A stretch of 64,000 bases of DNA from Roseiflexaceae bacterium (GTDB lineage: Bacteria; Chloroflexota; Chloroflexia; Chloroflexales; Roseiflexaceae): assembly GCA_947474225.1 (NCBI GenBank), contig CANJHS010000002.1:86853-150852 (forward strand), read 5' to 3'. Shown here piece after piece: positions 16,172-25,724 of this stretch. Each line of letters starts with the position of its first letter. Within the stretch, counting starts at the first letter, position 1. Made by a program: the position numbers and the translations under genes. The notes beneath the pieces were generated by a model. That model was not told the DNA's origin. It did no database searches and was given only the letters and a program-made list of their open reading frames with translations.

Positions 16172-17233
16172 CTAATCCCCAAAGATTGTCCCCAGGCCTT
16201 TGGCAGTACGAACCAGGTCGCTGTGTGGGCGTATGGTCTTGAGGTGGCTTACTGCTTCAATAATAGGAACAGTGGTAATGTCCTGGGCATTTAGGGCCAC
16301 CATTTCGCCGGTGATTCCTTCGTGGATAGCACGGACTGCCGCAGCCCCGAAGCGGGTCGATAAAATGCGGTCGTACGGTGTTGGTGAGCCCCCGCGTTGG
16401 AGGTGACCAAGAACCACACAACGAGATTCTTTGCCGGTCAGCGCTTGGAGTTGTTCAGCGACCATTTGACCGAGACCGCCGAGGCGACCATTGTCTCCGT
16501 ACAAAGGCTTGCCTCCCCGTGGGAAGGCACCTTCTGCGGCAACAATCATGGTGAATTGGTACCCGGCTTTTTCGCGGGCAATGATGTGATCAGCAATTTT
16601 ATTTATGTCAAATGGAATCTCGGGGATTAGAATAACGTCTGCACCACCGCCAATGCCGCAGTGCAGTGCAATCCAGCCCACATGCCGACCCATCACCTCG
16701 AGGACCATAACCCGATTATGACTCGCAGCAGTGGTGTGTAGTCGATCGAGGGCATCGGTGGCTACCTGTAACGCGGTGTCAAAACCAAAAGTACGATCAG
16801 TACCGGCCAAATCATTGTCGATAGTTTTGGGGACACCAATGACTGGTGCTCCCATGTTTGCTAATTCGAGTGCGATGGTTTGCGTGCCTTCGCCTCCAAT
16901 GGTAATGAGTCCGGTCAAACCCATAGCCAAAATATTATTGTAGGCTGCCAAATAAGGATCGTCGACTTCGCCGACTACTCGTGGACCATTGAAGTGGCCG
17001 CGATTTGTAGTGCGCAGAATAGTACCGCCACGGTTCAACAGCTCTGTGACATCACTTTCACTCAAAACACGGTAGCGTGGGGTGCCGATGAGCCCTTCAA
17101 AGCCGTCTTCGATGCCGAGCATCTCATAGCCGAGGGCTTCACCAGATTTGACGGCGGCGCGAATGACGGCATTGAGTCCCGGGGCGTCACCGCCGCTGGT
17201 CAACATTGCGATGCGCTTCTTTTTTGTCGGCAT
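16172..17233 (-). CDS. pfkA: 6-phosphofructokinase
   Basis: A 353-aa phosphofructokinase, slightly longer than the 320 aa of the E. coli type. SGGDAPGLNAVIRA near 13-26 is the phosphoryl-donor loop. GGEGT near 113 has Gly where PPi-dependent enzymes have Asp, and PKTIDND near 135 has the Lys of the long group. By the known rule Gly at the first site predicts ATP as donor. Glu replaces the usual Mg-binding Asp of GGDGT. MGRHVGW and PEIPFD follow in the usual places. It catalyses fructose-6-phosphate to fructose-1,6-bisphosphate. Monocistronic. Confidence 0.92.
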   Translation of the reverse strand: MPTKKKRIAMLTSGGDAPGLNAVIRAAVKSGEALGYEMLGIEDGFEGLIGTPRYRVLSESDVTELLNRGGTILRTTNRGHFNGPRVVGEVDDPYLAAYNNILAMGLTGLITIGGEGTQTIALELANMGAPVIGVPKTIDNDLAGTDRTFGFDTALQVATDALDRLHTTAASHNRVMVLEVMGRHVGWIALHCGIGGGADVILIPEIPFDINKIADHIIAREKAGYQFTMIVAAEGAFPRGGKPLYGDNGRLGGLGQMVAEQLQALTGKESRCVVLGHLQRGGSPTPYDRILSTRFGAAAVRAIHEGITGEMVALNAQDITTVPIIEAVSHLKTIRPHSDLVRTAKGLGTIFGD

Positions 17234-17329
17234 GATGCGTCCTTTCTGCAGGTGTCGGTTGTGGCGTTCGTTGGCGACACTGCCAAGGAGGCGAAGATTA
17301 GCTTCTGACGGCGTGATTATACATCAGTC

Positions 17330-18019
17330 TCACCGGTCTGCAAGCCAATCGTGAAGTGCATACACACTTTCGCATTCGTGCCAGGAGCGTTCATGGGGCG
17401 GGATGTCCACATGTTCGTGCGCCCAGGTCAGATGGTACGGGATGTGGACTGCGTGCGCACCAATGGCAATGACGGGCAAGATGTCAGAACGCAGCGAATT
17501 GCCAACCATTAGAAACGATTGTGGGTTGATATCTGAGCGCTGCAAGATACGTTGATAGGCATGTGGTGTTTTTTCGCTCACGATATCAATGTGACGGAAG
17601 TACTCTGCCAAACCTGAACGTGCGATTTTCGCTTCTTGGTCGAACAAATCACCCTTTGTAATGAGCATCAGATGGTATTTTTGGGCGAATTGTGGGATGA
17701 GTTCGGCCACTCCTGGCAGCAACGTCAGTGGCGCGTGCACCATGGCTTTCGCCATGTCGATAATAGCAGCGATGTCGCGACCGGGGATTGCACCATCGCT
17801 TACTTCTATCGCAGTTTCGATCATCGAGAGCGTGAATCCCTTTATGCCATAGCCAAAGTAGTTCAAATTACGGCGTTCGGCGGCATGGAGCTCGGCTGCA
17901 TCCCAATTGTGGCGATAGGGAGCCAAAAGCTGCATATATTGCTGCTGGGTTGCGACAAACAGGTCTTCGTTGGCCCACAGCGTATCGTCTGCATCGAAGG
18001 CAATTGTAGTTATATTCAT
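17330..18019 (-). CDS. HAD-family hydrolase
   Basis: A 229-aa phosphatase-like protein. Motif I is FDADDTLWANE at about 7-17, with Asp nucleophile and acid/base. A helical cap follows, motif II is LITKGD near 118, and motif IV is MVGNSLRSDI near 172. I start at the ATG at 18019 (AAGGAT upstream), because the family begins two or three residues before the first strand; earlier in-frame codons would add 39 unrelated residues. The substrate is unknown. Confidence 0.82.
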   Translation of the reverse strand: MNITTIAFDADDTLWANEDLFVATQQQYMQLLAPYRHNWDAAELHAAERRNLNYFGYGIKGFTLSMIETAIEVSDGAIPGRDIAAIIDMAKAMVHAPLTLLPGVAELIPQFAQKYHLMLITKGDLFDQEAKIARSGLAEYFRHIDIVSEKTPHAYQRILQRSDINPQSFLMVGNSLRSDILPVIAIGAHAVHIPYHLTWAHEHVDIPPHERSWHECESVYALHDWLADR

Positions 18020-18159
18020 ATCCTTATTGTACCGAGCAGCAGAACACGATTCAAGCATAGCCTCAGACGGTGACAAACTCCTTTTATATGACCACATTTG
18101 TGAATACTTTGGATGATATGGTGAGTACAGGTACAAAAGGTATGCGCCAAGGGGGGGTT

Positions 18160-21100
18160 ATGCAACGATTCCGATTCTTACAATTCATGATGGCAATAGT
18201 CACGCTCATGAGTGTCCTAATGCCGAGCATGTCTGTTGCACAAGCATCGACTGGGGTGGGGACGCAGATTTTCGATACGACCAGCACCAGTACCCGCTTC
18301 ATTGATGTGGTCGTCGGTGATAACCACACCTGTGGACTCAAAGCAAACGGCACCGTCATGTGCTGGGGGTACAACGGTGAAGGTCAACTCGGCATAGGGG
18401 ATTGGTACTCACGATACAGCTTGGTACCGTTAGATGTCCCTGGTATAACCAATGCAGTGGCGATCGCTGCTGGGTCAAATAATACCTGTGTCATCTTGCG
18501 CGATGCGAGCCTCTCGTGCTGGGGATATGGCAACTTCGGCGACGGCAACGGTCTCTATGTCCGTTGGTCTGCGGGAGTTATTCCAGGCATGCGCGATATT
18601 ACACAAATCGCCATGTCCAATCGTGGTTCGTGTATATACAACAAATATTCGCAACTGATTTGTTGGGGTGACAATTATAGTGGAAATAGCGGTGAATACT
18701 GGCTTGGTAATGACGCAACTTCTTATTTTAATTGGCCACGGTTAATCACAACGGATGCATTTACCAATATTGCCGTACGAAATGTAGATCGGTTTCGTCG
18801 CACTTGTTTGCAACGTACCGACGGTCGCGTTGCATGTATTGGGGTAAACGCAGATGGTGCCTTGGGCTTGGGTTTCATCTCAGGATCAAATTTTAACGGG
18901 TACTCCGTCGTGGGCCTTGGCAATTATGTCAACAAGTTTGCCATGGGCGCCAATGGTGGCTGCGCCATTTTGACTGATAAGACAGTCAGCTGTTGGGGGT
19001 CGTTTGCAGGTGGGTATGAATCTACCGCGCGCAATATCCCCATGCCAGAACCAATGGCAGATGTCTATGGGTCGACGAATTATCGGTATTGGCTCAAAGG
19101 AGTGTCGGGCAAAATATACGCGGTTGGGGATAACTGGGGCTCGGCTCTGGGAGTCAACAGTAATGTAAATCCTTGGAATATCATCACCGAAGTCCCAGAA
19201 ATTTTTGGTGCAACACGTGTGGCCGGTGCAGATAATGCGCATGGCTGTGCAGTGCTGCCCAACGGACGGATCAAATGTTGGGGGCAGAATCCCAATGGGC
19301 AACTCGGCAACGGGACGCAAGCCAGCTCGTGGGTTCCGGTCAATATTGCACTCCCGGGCGAACCAATTATCGAGAGTACCAGTACAAACGAAGACACGCT
19401 GAGCGGGATCATCCGCATCCGCCGGCATCCCGAAGATGGTGCCGAGACGTCGCACGTCCGGATTACCCGCGTCGTGAATGGTCGATTATACAAGCCAGAT
19501 GGTGTGACAGCCATTGCAACAGGTAGTTATCTGACTATGGCAGAGGCCGAAGCAGGCGTGCGATTTTTGCCGGATACCAATCTGAATGGCCCAAACATCG
19601 GCGCGGTAGCAATCCAAGCATCGACCAAACCAAACATCACCGGTGTGAGCACCACCGTTGTGACAGGGACAATCAGCGTGAGCCCTGTGGCCGACGCACC
19701 ACTCATCAGTGATGCAGAGACACGAGAAGACACGCAGTCTTACGACGGCTTGGTTATATTGCGCAACCCTGCCGATGGCCCAGAAGTCAGCCATGTCATG
19801 ATTACGAATGTCATTGGCGGTCAATTGTATCGACCGGACGGCACAACGCCACTGAGCATTGGGGCGATTGTTGATTTGACCACTGCAGCGCAGGGCTTAC
19901 GTTTCACACCAGCGGCGAATCGTACATTGCCAGGGAGCGTTGAAGTCCGAGCTGCGACGTCGGCAACGGGCGACGGATTGAGTACACCTGCCACTGCGTC
20001 AATTGCAATTATTGCAGTAGTCGATGGCGCACCCAGTATTACCGGGACCACCGTCCGTGAAGACGAAATGGGACGACCCGATATTGTTATTACGCGCAAT
20101 GTAATCGATAGCGAAGAAATTCGCTACTTTCGTATTGTCAGTGACGCACCCGGCCGATTCTATCTCAATGATGGCGTGACCATGGTGCTCAATGGCGGAT
20201 TTGTCTCTGCAGCAGCGGCGAGCAACGGCATTCGCTTTCGACCAAATCCTAATATTTTCGGGAACTATACGGTACATGCACAAGCAGCAACATCCCCGAC
20301 CGTAGAAGGAATCGGCGGCGACGATGCGAGTGCGCCGATCATCGTCACTCCCGTCGCGGATGTACCACGCATCACTGGAACGACTGTTCTTGAAGGCGGG
20401 ATGAGTTCTACGGGACTTGTCGTACTGCCAAATAGCGCAGACGGTGCAGAGGTGACACACTACCGCATCGCCACCGTTGTCGGCGGCACGTTGTTTTTGG
20501 CGGACGGCATGACGAGCGTCGCCGTAGGCCAATTCATCACTGTTGCACAGGGAGCTGCCGGACTGAAATTTGCAGCACCGATTGCGTCAATGGCCAATGG
20601 CATGGTAGAAGTCCAAGCTGCGACAGGGACATCGTTAACTGCCACGACGCCTACTCGTGCTACTGCGCTGATTAGCATTACCGACAAAACAGCCCCGGAC
20701 ATTTTGGTACCATACGACATGATCCTCGATGCATATACCGACACCGGTACTCATGTCGATTTCACTGTCAGTGCTAGTGACCTCCGCGACGGAAGCGTAC
20801 CGGTCACCTGCAACTACGTCTCGGGTGTGTACTTACCAGTGGGCAGCCAAACCATCACTTGCACGGCGTCGGACCGTGCCGGAAATTCCGCCTCTGCCTC
20901 TTTCATTGTGATTGTCCAAAAGATTGCTCCTTCGGTCACATTGAGCCCAATCGACGCCGTGTCAGGTCAGAATGTAGCCCTCAGATGGGCATTGGGAGTC
21001 GAAACAGGTCAAGCGTACCGATATGACATCCAACGTCGCGCTCTCCCAACAGGAGAATGGATGATTGTTGCGTCGAACTTCACCGAACGTTCCGCCACAA

Positions 21101-22560
21101 TACGGAGCATTGGAGAACTAGCCTACGCGTTCCGTGTGCGGGCGACACTCGTCGACGGCACAACAGGACCATGGTCAAGTATTGTAAATACCGTCATTGA
21201 CGAGACTCCCCCCAATGTATCAGCATGGTTGAACCGTGGTCAATCAACCACAACCGGTGCTGAAGTAGCAACCAGCAGTCGTGTTCGTCTTACCATGCAG
21301 AACAGCGATGCAGATTCCGCCACGATGGTACGCTGGAGCGAAGACGGCATCGCATACACAAGCTGGATTCCATATCGGGGCATCAATGATGTCACACTCA
21401 GTTCTGGTGATGGGTACAAAGAACTCCACATTGAAGCACGTGACCGAGTCGGGAATGTAACCACCACATACGCTGGAATCATTGTGAATACGCTTGCCAC
21501 CGATGCCTATAGTCTGACAATGAACAACGGTGACAGCTTCACTTCTAGCAACACAGTCAATGTGAATGTCAGTGCACCACGCAGTGTCTATCCACCGATT
21601 GCTGAAATGCAATTCAGCAGCAATGGAGTCTTCGACGGAAATATGCCATGGCGACCCTTCGCTCTCGGTGGAACATGGACGTTTGAACCTACCAACACGG
21701 GAATCTATCACCTCTACGTGCGCTTCCGTTCGGTAGACGGGACGATTTTGCAGGTCGTCCAAGATGATATTTTGGTCGACAGTACTGCTCCGGTCGCAAA
21801 ACTGAGTGTCAAATCGACAACTTCTGCCTCGGTCACCATAGGCATTAGTGTTGTCGACAGGGCATCGACGTCCCGTGCCACAGGATCTGGGGTCGTGCAA
21901 ATGCAAGTCGCATCAGCAGGGAACTTTACATCTACCGCATGGGTACCATTCGCTCCGAGCGCACTGGTACGCTATGACAAAACAAACAAGAGTGCCGGAG
22001 GCGTCTATGCGCGCACACGAGACCGCGCAGGAAACATCAGTGTGACACGCTGTATTACTCCTACAGGGGTGGCTTGTAGTGTGAATCCTGGATACATCAA
22101 TAATGCAAGTCCTACGCTGCAAATTCCCGCTCCATATCGTCTCAACAGTGGTTCAGTAGTCATACTTTCTGAACGCCTTGTTGTTGCAAGCGATGCGGAG
22201 ACACCACTGAATCAACTCACATTCACGCTTTTGACCGAACCAGTAAATGGATGGATGCTCTACGGCGGATCACGAATGTCCAGCGGCACACGTTTCACGT
22301 ATGAAGATTTGGCACGCAAACGTCTGGTTTACCGCCAGAATGGTACCCATAGTGAACATGATCGTATCGTCATTCAAGTCAGCGACGCTCAAGGTGCGCA
22401 TAGCAGTGCAACCATCTGGTTCCTTTTGAACGGTATTACTGATCCCGCTTCTCCACACCTCCCAGGAACGGTGGTTGCAACTCATACTCCACTCCCTACC
22501 AGAACGCCAACTCCTACCAAGAAAGAATCAGCGCTGCCAACCAAGAAGCCTAAGCCGTAA
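18160..22560 (+). CDS. Giant secreted RCC1-repeat / cadherin-like protein
   Basis: A 1,466-aa exported protein. A signal peptide (FLQFMMAIVTLMSVLMPSMS, then AQA) follows the ATG at 18160, which has a run of G upstream; ATGs at 18142 and 18088 are alternatives. Residues about 40-400 are RCC1-type blades, each with CGL/CV..., CWG and GQLG. About 402-843 hold four repeats of some 110 residues, each opening with a short 'xEDxxSG' strand and containing 'G.L/YxPDG.T'. A HYR domain (about 843-923) and a fibronectin-III-like domain follow. Ig-like domains run to about 1306, then a cadherin-like domain. The tail is Thr/Pro/Lys-rich (PTRTPTPTKK). No membrane anchor or sortase site is seen. Probably an adhesive surface or secreted protein. 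Confidence 0.8.
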   Translation: MQRFRFLQFMMAIVTLMSVLMPSMSVAQASTGVGTQIFDTTSTSTRFIDVVVGDNHTCGLKANGTVMCWGYNGEGQLGIGDWYSRYSLVPLDVPGITNAVAIAAGSNNTCVILRDASLSCWGYGNFGDGNGLYVRWSAGVIPGMRDITQIAMSNRGSCIYNKYSQLICWGDNYSGNSGEYWLGNDATSYFNWPRLITTDAFTNIAVRNVDRFRRTCLQRTDGRVACIGVNADGALGLGFISGSNFNGYSVVGLGNYVNKFAMGANGGCAILTDKTVSCWGSFAGGYESTARNIPMPEPMADVYGSTNYRYWLKGVSGKIYAVGDNWGSALGVNSNVNPWNIITEVPEIFGATRVAGADNAHGCAVLPNGRIKCWGQNPNGQLGNGTQASSWVPVNIALPGEPIIESTSTNEDTLSGIIRIRRHPEDGAETSHVRITRVVNGRLYKPDGVTAIATGSYLTMAEAEAGVRFLPDTNLNGPNIGAVAIQASTKPNITGVSTTVVTGTISVSPVADAPLISDAETREDTQSYDGLVILRNPADGPEVSHVMITNVIGGQLYRPDGTTPLSIGAIVDLTTAAQGLRFTPAANRTLPGSVEVRAATSATGDGLSTPATASIAIIAVVDGAPSITGTTVREDEMGRPDIVITRNVIDSEEIRYFRIVSDAPGRFYLNDGVTMVLNGGFVSAAAASNGIRFRPNPNIFGNYTVHAQAATSPTVEGIGGDDASAPIIVTPVADVPRITGTTVLEGGMSSTGLVVLPNSADGAEVTHYRIATVVGGTLFLADGMTSVAVGQFITVAQGAAGLKFAAPIASMANGMVEVQAATGTSLTATTPTRATALISITDKTAPDILVPYDMILDAYTDTGTHVDFTVSASDLRDGSVPVTCNYVSGVYLPVGSQTITCTASDRAGNSASASFIVIVQKIAPSVTLSPIDAVSGQNVALRWALGVETGQAYRYDIQRRALPTGEWMIVASNFTERSATIRSIGELAYAFRVRATLVDGTTGPWSSIVNTVIDETPPNVSAWLNRGQSTTTGAEVATSSRVRLTMQNSDADSATMVRWSEDGIAYTSWIPYRGINDVTLSSGDGYKELHIEARDRVGNVTTTYAGIIVNTLATDAYSLTMNNGDSFTSSNTVNVNVSAPRSVYPPIAEMQFSSNGVFDGNMPWRPFALGGTWTFEPTNTGIYHLYVRFRSVDGTILQVVQDDILVDSTAPVAKLSVKSTTSASVTIGISVVDRASTSRATGSGVVQMQVASAGNFTSTAWVPFAPSALVRYDKTNKSAGGVYARTRDRAGNISVTRCITPTGVACSVNPGYINNASPTLQIPAPYRLNSGSVVILSERLVVASDAETPLNQLTFTLLTEPVNGWMLYGGSRMSSGTRFTYEDLARKRLVYRQNGTHSEHDRIVIQVSDAQGAHSSATIWFLLNGITDPASPHLPGTVVATHTPLPTRTPTPTKKESALPTKKPKP

Positions 22561-22569
22561 ATACAACGC

Positions 22570-22605
22570 AACGCCCCCTCCCGTGCTAATCGGAAGGGGG
22601 CGTTA
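22570..22605 (+). terminator. Terminator after the giant secreted protein gene
   Basis: AACGCCCCCTCC pairs with GGAAGGGGGCGTT around CGTGCTAATC. It starts about 10 bp after the stop codon. Confidence 0.75.
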
Positions 22606-22639
22606 TGTGTCATGTTTACTTTTGGATATCAACAAGAGA

Positions 22640-24402
22640 GTCCTCTGTACGATCTTTTTTGAGCGATGGTCCTCACGAGTAACAAAACCACAGCCATCAG
22701 TGATACACCGTTGGATTCCTGTAACGAACTTTTGCGCTGTGTTTTCATCAGCTTTAGCGTGGGATACGCTATTCCCACGCATAGTATGGTCTGTCACAGA
22801 TGAAAACCAAATAGCCCACGAATGGCTGTTCGAAGTGCCAACTAACCAGTCGAATTACACCACGGCGAGCCCTTCCGTTGGCTTTTACAGCAACCCATAC
22901 GATCAGATAACCTCAGCAATCACGATACCGATGATTCGCTTGTTCATCGCGTGGAATCGCTCTGCCCCCTCATACGGTCTTTCAGCGTACGCAGGTATAC
23001 GCCCGAAGCAAAAGATCTTGTCATTAATGGCACATCACGTTCTGTACGGTACGGACTGTTCCCCAGGGTGCGGACCTCTTCCGAACTGGTCGAAAATCCT
23101 TTCGTTCCGAAACAAACGCGCATAGACCCAATTAGCTGCCAACACTTTGAATCATGTGCATTTGCAACGAATACACTCACACAAACGCGCAGGACGTACG
23201 CTTCCTGATTGCAGATTAGCGGTGCACCACATTCCTATTATCCGAATACCGCCAAGAATTGCATCCTCTGGATCGATGTCATGACACTACTTTTGGCTGC
23301 GCTCGTCCTTTTGCGGAGAAATGTGAGTCTGGTGGATTAGATAGCAATCAATGCAGTCGAAATTTTTCGATGGCTATATGCACTCGTGTCACATAGCCCA
23401 CCATTATTATCAGCGACTGATCACGGTTTTTTTTGCGGAGCCCAGATCTCAGTCGTAAGGCAGCAATACGACTTTGTTTAATCCCGTAATCCGAACCATC
23501 ACAGTGTTGCTCTACTCACTCGTTATTACCGTCTGCATGGGTACACGTGCGCTGACAGTATCGCAATGGTTGCTGGTGGTCGATTTCACCGCGTTACCTA
23601 CATGGGGTTACTCTGCTGCATATCTCTTACACAATATCCAATATTGCCAAAGGGTATTGACTGGACATTGTATGTGCATTGGCGTTTGTGCAATTGTGCG
23701 CGATTAGGGGAATTCTTGCTGCCCTTACTTATGACAGCAGGAGGAATCGATGTCGTGAGAAAGCTAGCCATCGCGAGCTGCAGTGGTTCTTTTTGCCGTT
23801 ACACTGTTCATTGGACTGGCATGACTACATATGATTGCAATTGGCCAATGGTCGTGGAGCACTTCACAGGCTTCAATATTGCACGTGCATGGCTACCCGA
23901 ATCCAATGCGATTTCTGTACGTGGTCTCCCCCTCAACTTGCACGATCCGGATTGGCGCAAGAGAGCAGTAACCTGACATATGCGGTAGCCCGATGGATTT
24001 TTGCGCATCCCGGAGTGCACTGCAGCATGGATTCTCACTGTACTAACACATGTTTTCGCTGCTAGATACCATTCGCTGATTTAAAAGCGCGAGCGTAAAC
24101 CAGTACTACGGAGTGTCATTCGTAGCTCACCGAATACCGTGTCATCATCTGGGCACGATGTTTGCTCAGAACCTCGTTGAAGTGGATATCCTGCACATAC
24201 GAATGCAGGGTGGGGCAGTCGCCTGTTTGAACGTTTCATTTGGATTACAATTCTCTGCCTGACCACACTGAGTGAAAACGGAGAACCGGCTCGATTAGTC
24301 GCTTCTTTTGTCCCGGTTATGCTGTTGCGCCTGGTAGAATTCGGTAATATTACCGACTGGAATGCATTGAGGCTGCATCTGCAACATCGAATGTTTATCT
24401 AA
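22640..24402 (+). pseudogene. Decayed membrane-protein gene
   Basis: About 1.8 kb without an intact reading frame but with coding-like pieces in changing plus-strand frames. Examples are a piece with LAWDTLFPRIVWSVTDENQ near 22760, NGTSRSVRYGLFPRVRTSS near 23025, MTLLLAALVLLRRN at 23281, ILPKGIDWTLYVHWRL near 23655, and FNIARAWLPESN near 23875. The clearest is the final 55 codons ending at TAA 24402 (GEPARLVASFVPVMLLRLV). They read as a polytopic membrane protein, possibly glycosyltransferase-like, broken by several frameshifts and stops. The order of pieces agrees with one ancestral gene. The identity and 5' end are uncertain. Confidence 0.6.
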
Positions 24403-24474
24403 AAATCATTTTTTCAAAAATTTATTATTCCTTGCAAAAACCTGAAAACCAACTCCCATGACAATGATGCACGC

Positions 24475-24503
24475 TTGAAATTGCTCGAATACTCAATTAG
24501 TAT
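24475..24503 (+). promoter_or_regulatory. Probable sigma70 promoter for the membrane protein at 24543
   Basis: TTGAAA (24475-24480) and TAGTAT (24498-24503) with a 17-bp spacer, 40 bp before the start codon. It marks the point where intact sequence resumes after the decayed gene. Confidence 0.5.
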
Positions 24504-24542
24504 GTAGGTACGTACGGAACCAATAGTAGGTTGAGGACAACA

Positions 24543-25205
24543 ATGACCACCCCATATGGAATCGTGGCACTCCACGGTTTGCCGATATTGTTTACGCTTC
24601 TCGCTTTGTGGCAAATCAGTATGTTGGCTGGACGTCGTAGCCCACGTCGCGAAGTCTTAGCGAATGCAGGAGTTATTGGCATCATTCTTGGTCTGATGGC
24701 CAAGACATACTTACAAATTCAATTCAGCACTGCGCTTGGACTCGATGTCGCTTCGCCGTATGCAACGTACCCCGTATTGGCTGCTGGCTATATTTTGTTG
24801 ATGTTCGGATTTGTTGGCTGGGATAGGATGTTGTTGTCGCGGCCAGGCTGGAGTGCGCCGTTAGCAATCATTGCACTTATTGAAGTCACAACCGTTGTGA
24901 GTGCCCGAATGGGGATGACACAGTGGTGGATTATTCCCTTCACGGTTGTCATAGGCAGCGTCATCCTCATCGATTTATTGTTTCTGGGATTTGCAATCCG
25001 GCAGAGACTCGTTATTGCGATACCGTTCTTGTTGCTCCACATTGCATCGGTGATTGTGACCACGGGCATTGAACTGAAAGCACCGACAAATGCCGATCTC
25101 CTGAATGGAATTCTGTTGAGCACCATCACCAGCGCTGTCCTTTTTGTGATTTCGACACGGTTGATTACACGGCATACAAATCGCGGCCGTATGATGGTGG
25201 TATAG
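24543..25205 (+). CDS. Polytopic membrane protein, unknown function
   Basis: A 220-aa protein made almost entirely of six or seven hydrophobic segments (about 8-26, 38-60, 68-88, 100-118, 124-150, 155-175, 188-210). The ATG at 24543 has TTGAGGA upstream. Conserved-looking polar positions inside the membrane are few (KTYLQI near 60, a Glu in ALIEVTT near 108). No family is recognised. It stands alone between a decayed gene and the tRNA cluster. Confidence 0.65.
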   Translation: MTTPYGIVALHGLPILFTLLALWQISMLAGRRSPRREVLANAGVIGIILGLMAKTYLQIQFSTALGLDVASPYATYPVLAAGYILLMFGFVGWDRMLLSRPGWSAPLAIIALIEVTTVVSARMGMTQWWIIPFTVVIGSVILIDLLFLGFAIRQRLVIAIPFLLLHIASVIVTTGIELKAPTNADLLNGILLSTITSAVLFVISTRLITRHTNRGRMMVV

Positions 25206-25440
25206 ATTTTTACTGAATATGGAAAATACCAACTTGCCCGTCATTCTCTCCGAGCAGTACAGTGCAAAAATCGATGGGCTTCGCTTTCGTATACCGCGTG
25301 TACTGCACAGTGCACACAGTTGCGTCACACTCCCCGCATACTAATCCTCTGCACGCAAGTGCCCCTGTAGGCTGTCAAAGAAGAAATCTACGACTCGTCA
25401 TGTTTTCACACTGCGGCGCTCTTTGATGCAAAAACTCGAT
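25206..25440. other. Non-coding spacer before the tRNA promoter
   Basis: I see no convincing gene here. A 41-codon frame at 25219-25344 has no ribosome site and no recognisable product. The only clear signal is the tRNA promoter at the right end. Confidence 0.5.
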
Positions 25441-25469
25441 TTGACAATGCACTGACCATCGGGTATATT
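25441..25469 (+). promoter_or_regulatory. Sigma70 promoter of the tRNA-Leu / tRNA-Pro unit
   Basis: TTGACA (25441-25446) and TATATT (25464-25469) with a 17-bp spacer, 36 bp before the first tRNA. Confidence 0.75.
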
Positions 25470-25504
25470 TCTGTTCGTAAGTGATGCGCAACCAGGCATT
25501 ACGA

Positions 25505-25590
25505 GCCGGAGTGGCGGAATGGCAGACGCGATGGTCTCAAAAACCATTGAGGGCAACTTCATGTGGGTTCGACTCCCACCTCCGGCACCA
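25505..25590 (+). tRNA. tRNA-Leu (CAA)
   Basis: An 86-nt class II tRNA. The acceptor GCCGGAG pairs with CTCCGGC, followed by A and an encoded CCA. The anticodon stem ATGGT/ACCAT holds the loop CTCAAAA, giving anticodon CAA. A long variable arm (TGAGGGCAACTTCA) and the T-arm GTGGG-TTCGACT-CCCAC are present. Confidence 0.95.
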
Positions 25591-25597
25591 CTAATCA

Positions 25598-25675
<78 letters not shown>

Positions 25676-25683
25676 CGACAGAC

Positions 25684-25710
25684 ACCGGCTCCAAGCGGAG
25701 CCGGTTTTTT
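25684..25710 (+). terminator. Terminator after tRNA-Pro
   Basis: ACCGGCTCC pairs perfectly with GGAGCCGGT around AAGC, followed by TTTTTT. It stops the tRNA transcript 15 bp before the EamA gene, whose ribosome site lies just beyond. Confidence 0.9.
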
Positions 25711-25724
25711 GTATATCGAGGCAT

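Noticed and set aside
22475..23125. A 216-codon open frame overlapping the end of the giant protein gene
   Set aside because: Its first third lies inside the giant protein gene in another frame and then the terminator. Only its second half looks coding, and I treat that as part of the decayed gene.
25219..25344. A 41-codon frame starting MENTNLPVILSEQ
   Set aside because: No ribosome site, no recognisable product, and no neighbour that would explain it. It could be a real small gene, but nothing supports it.
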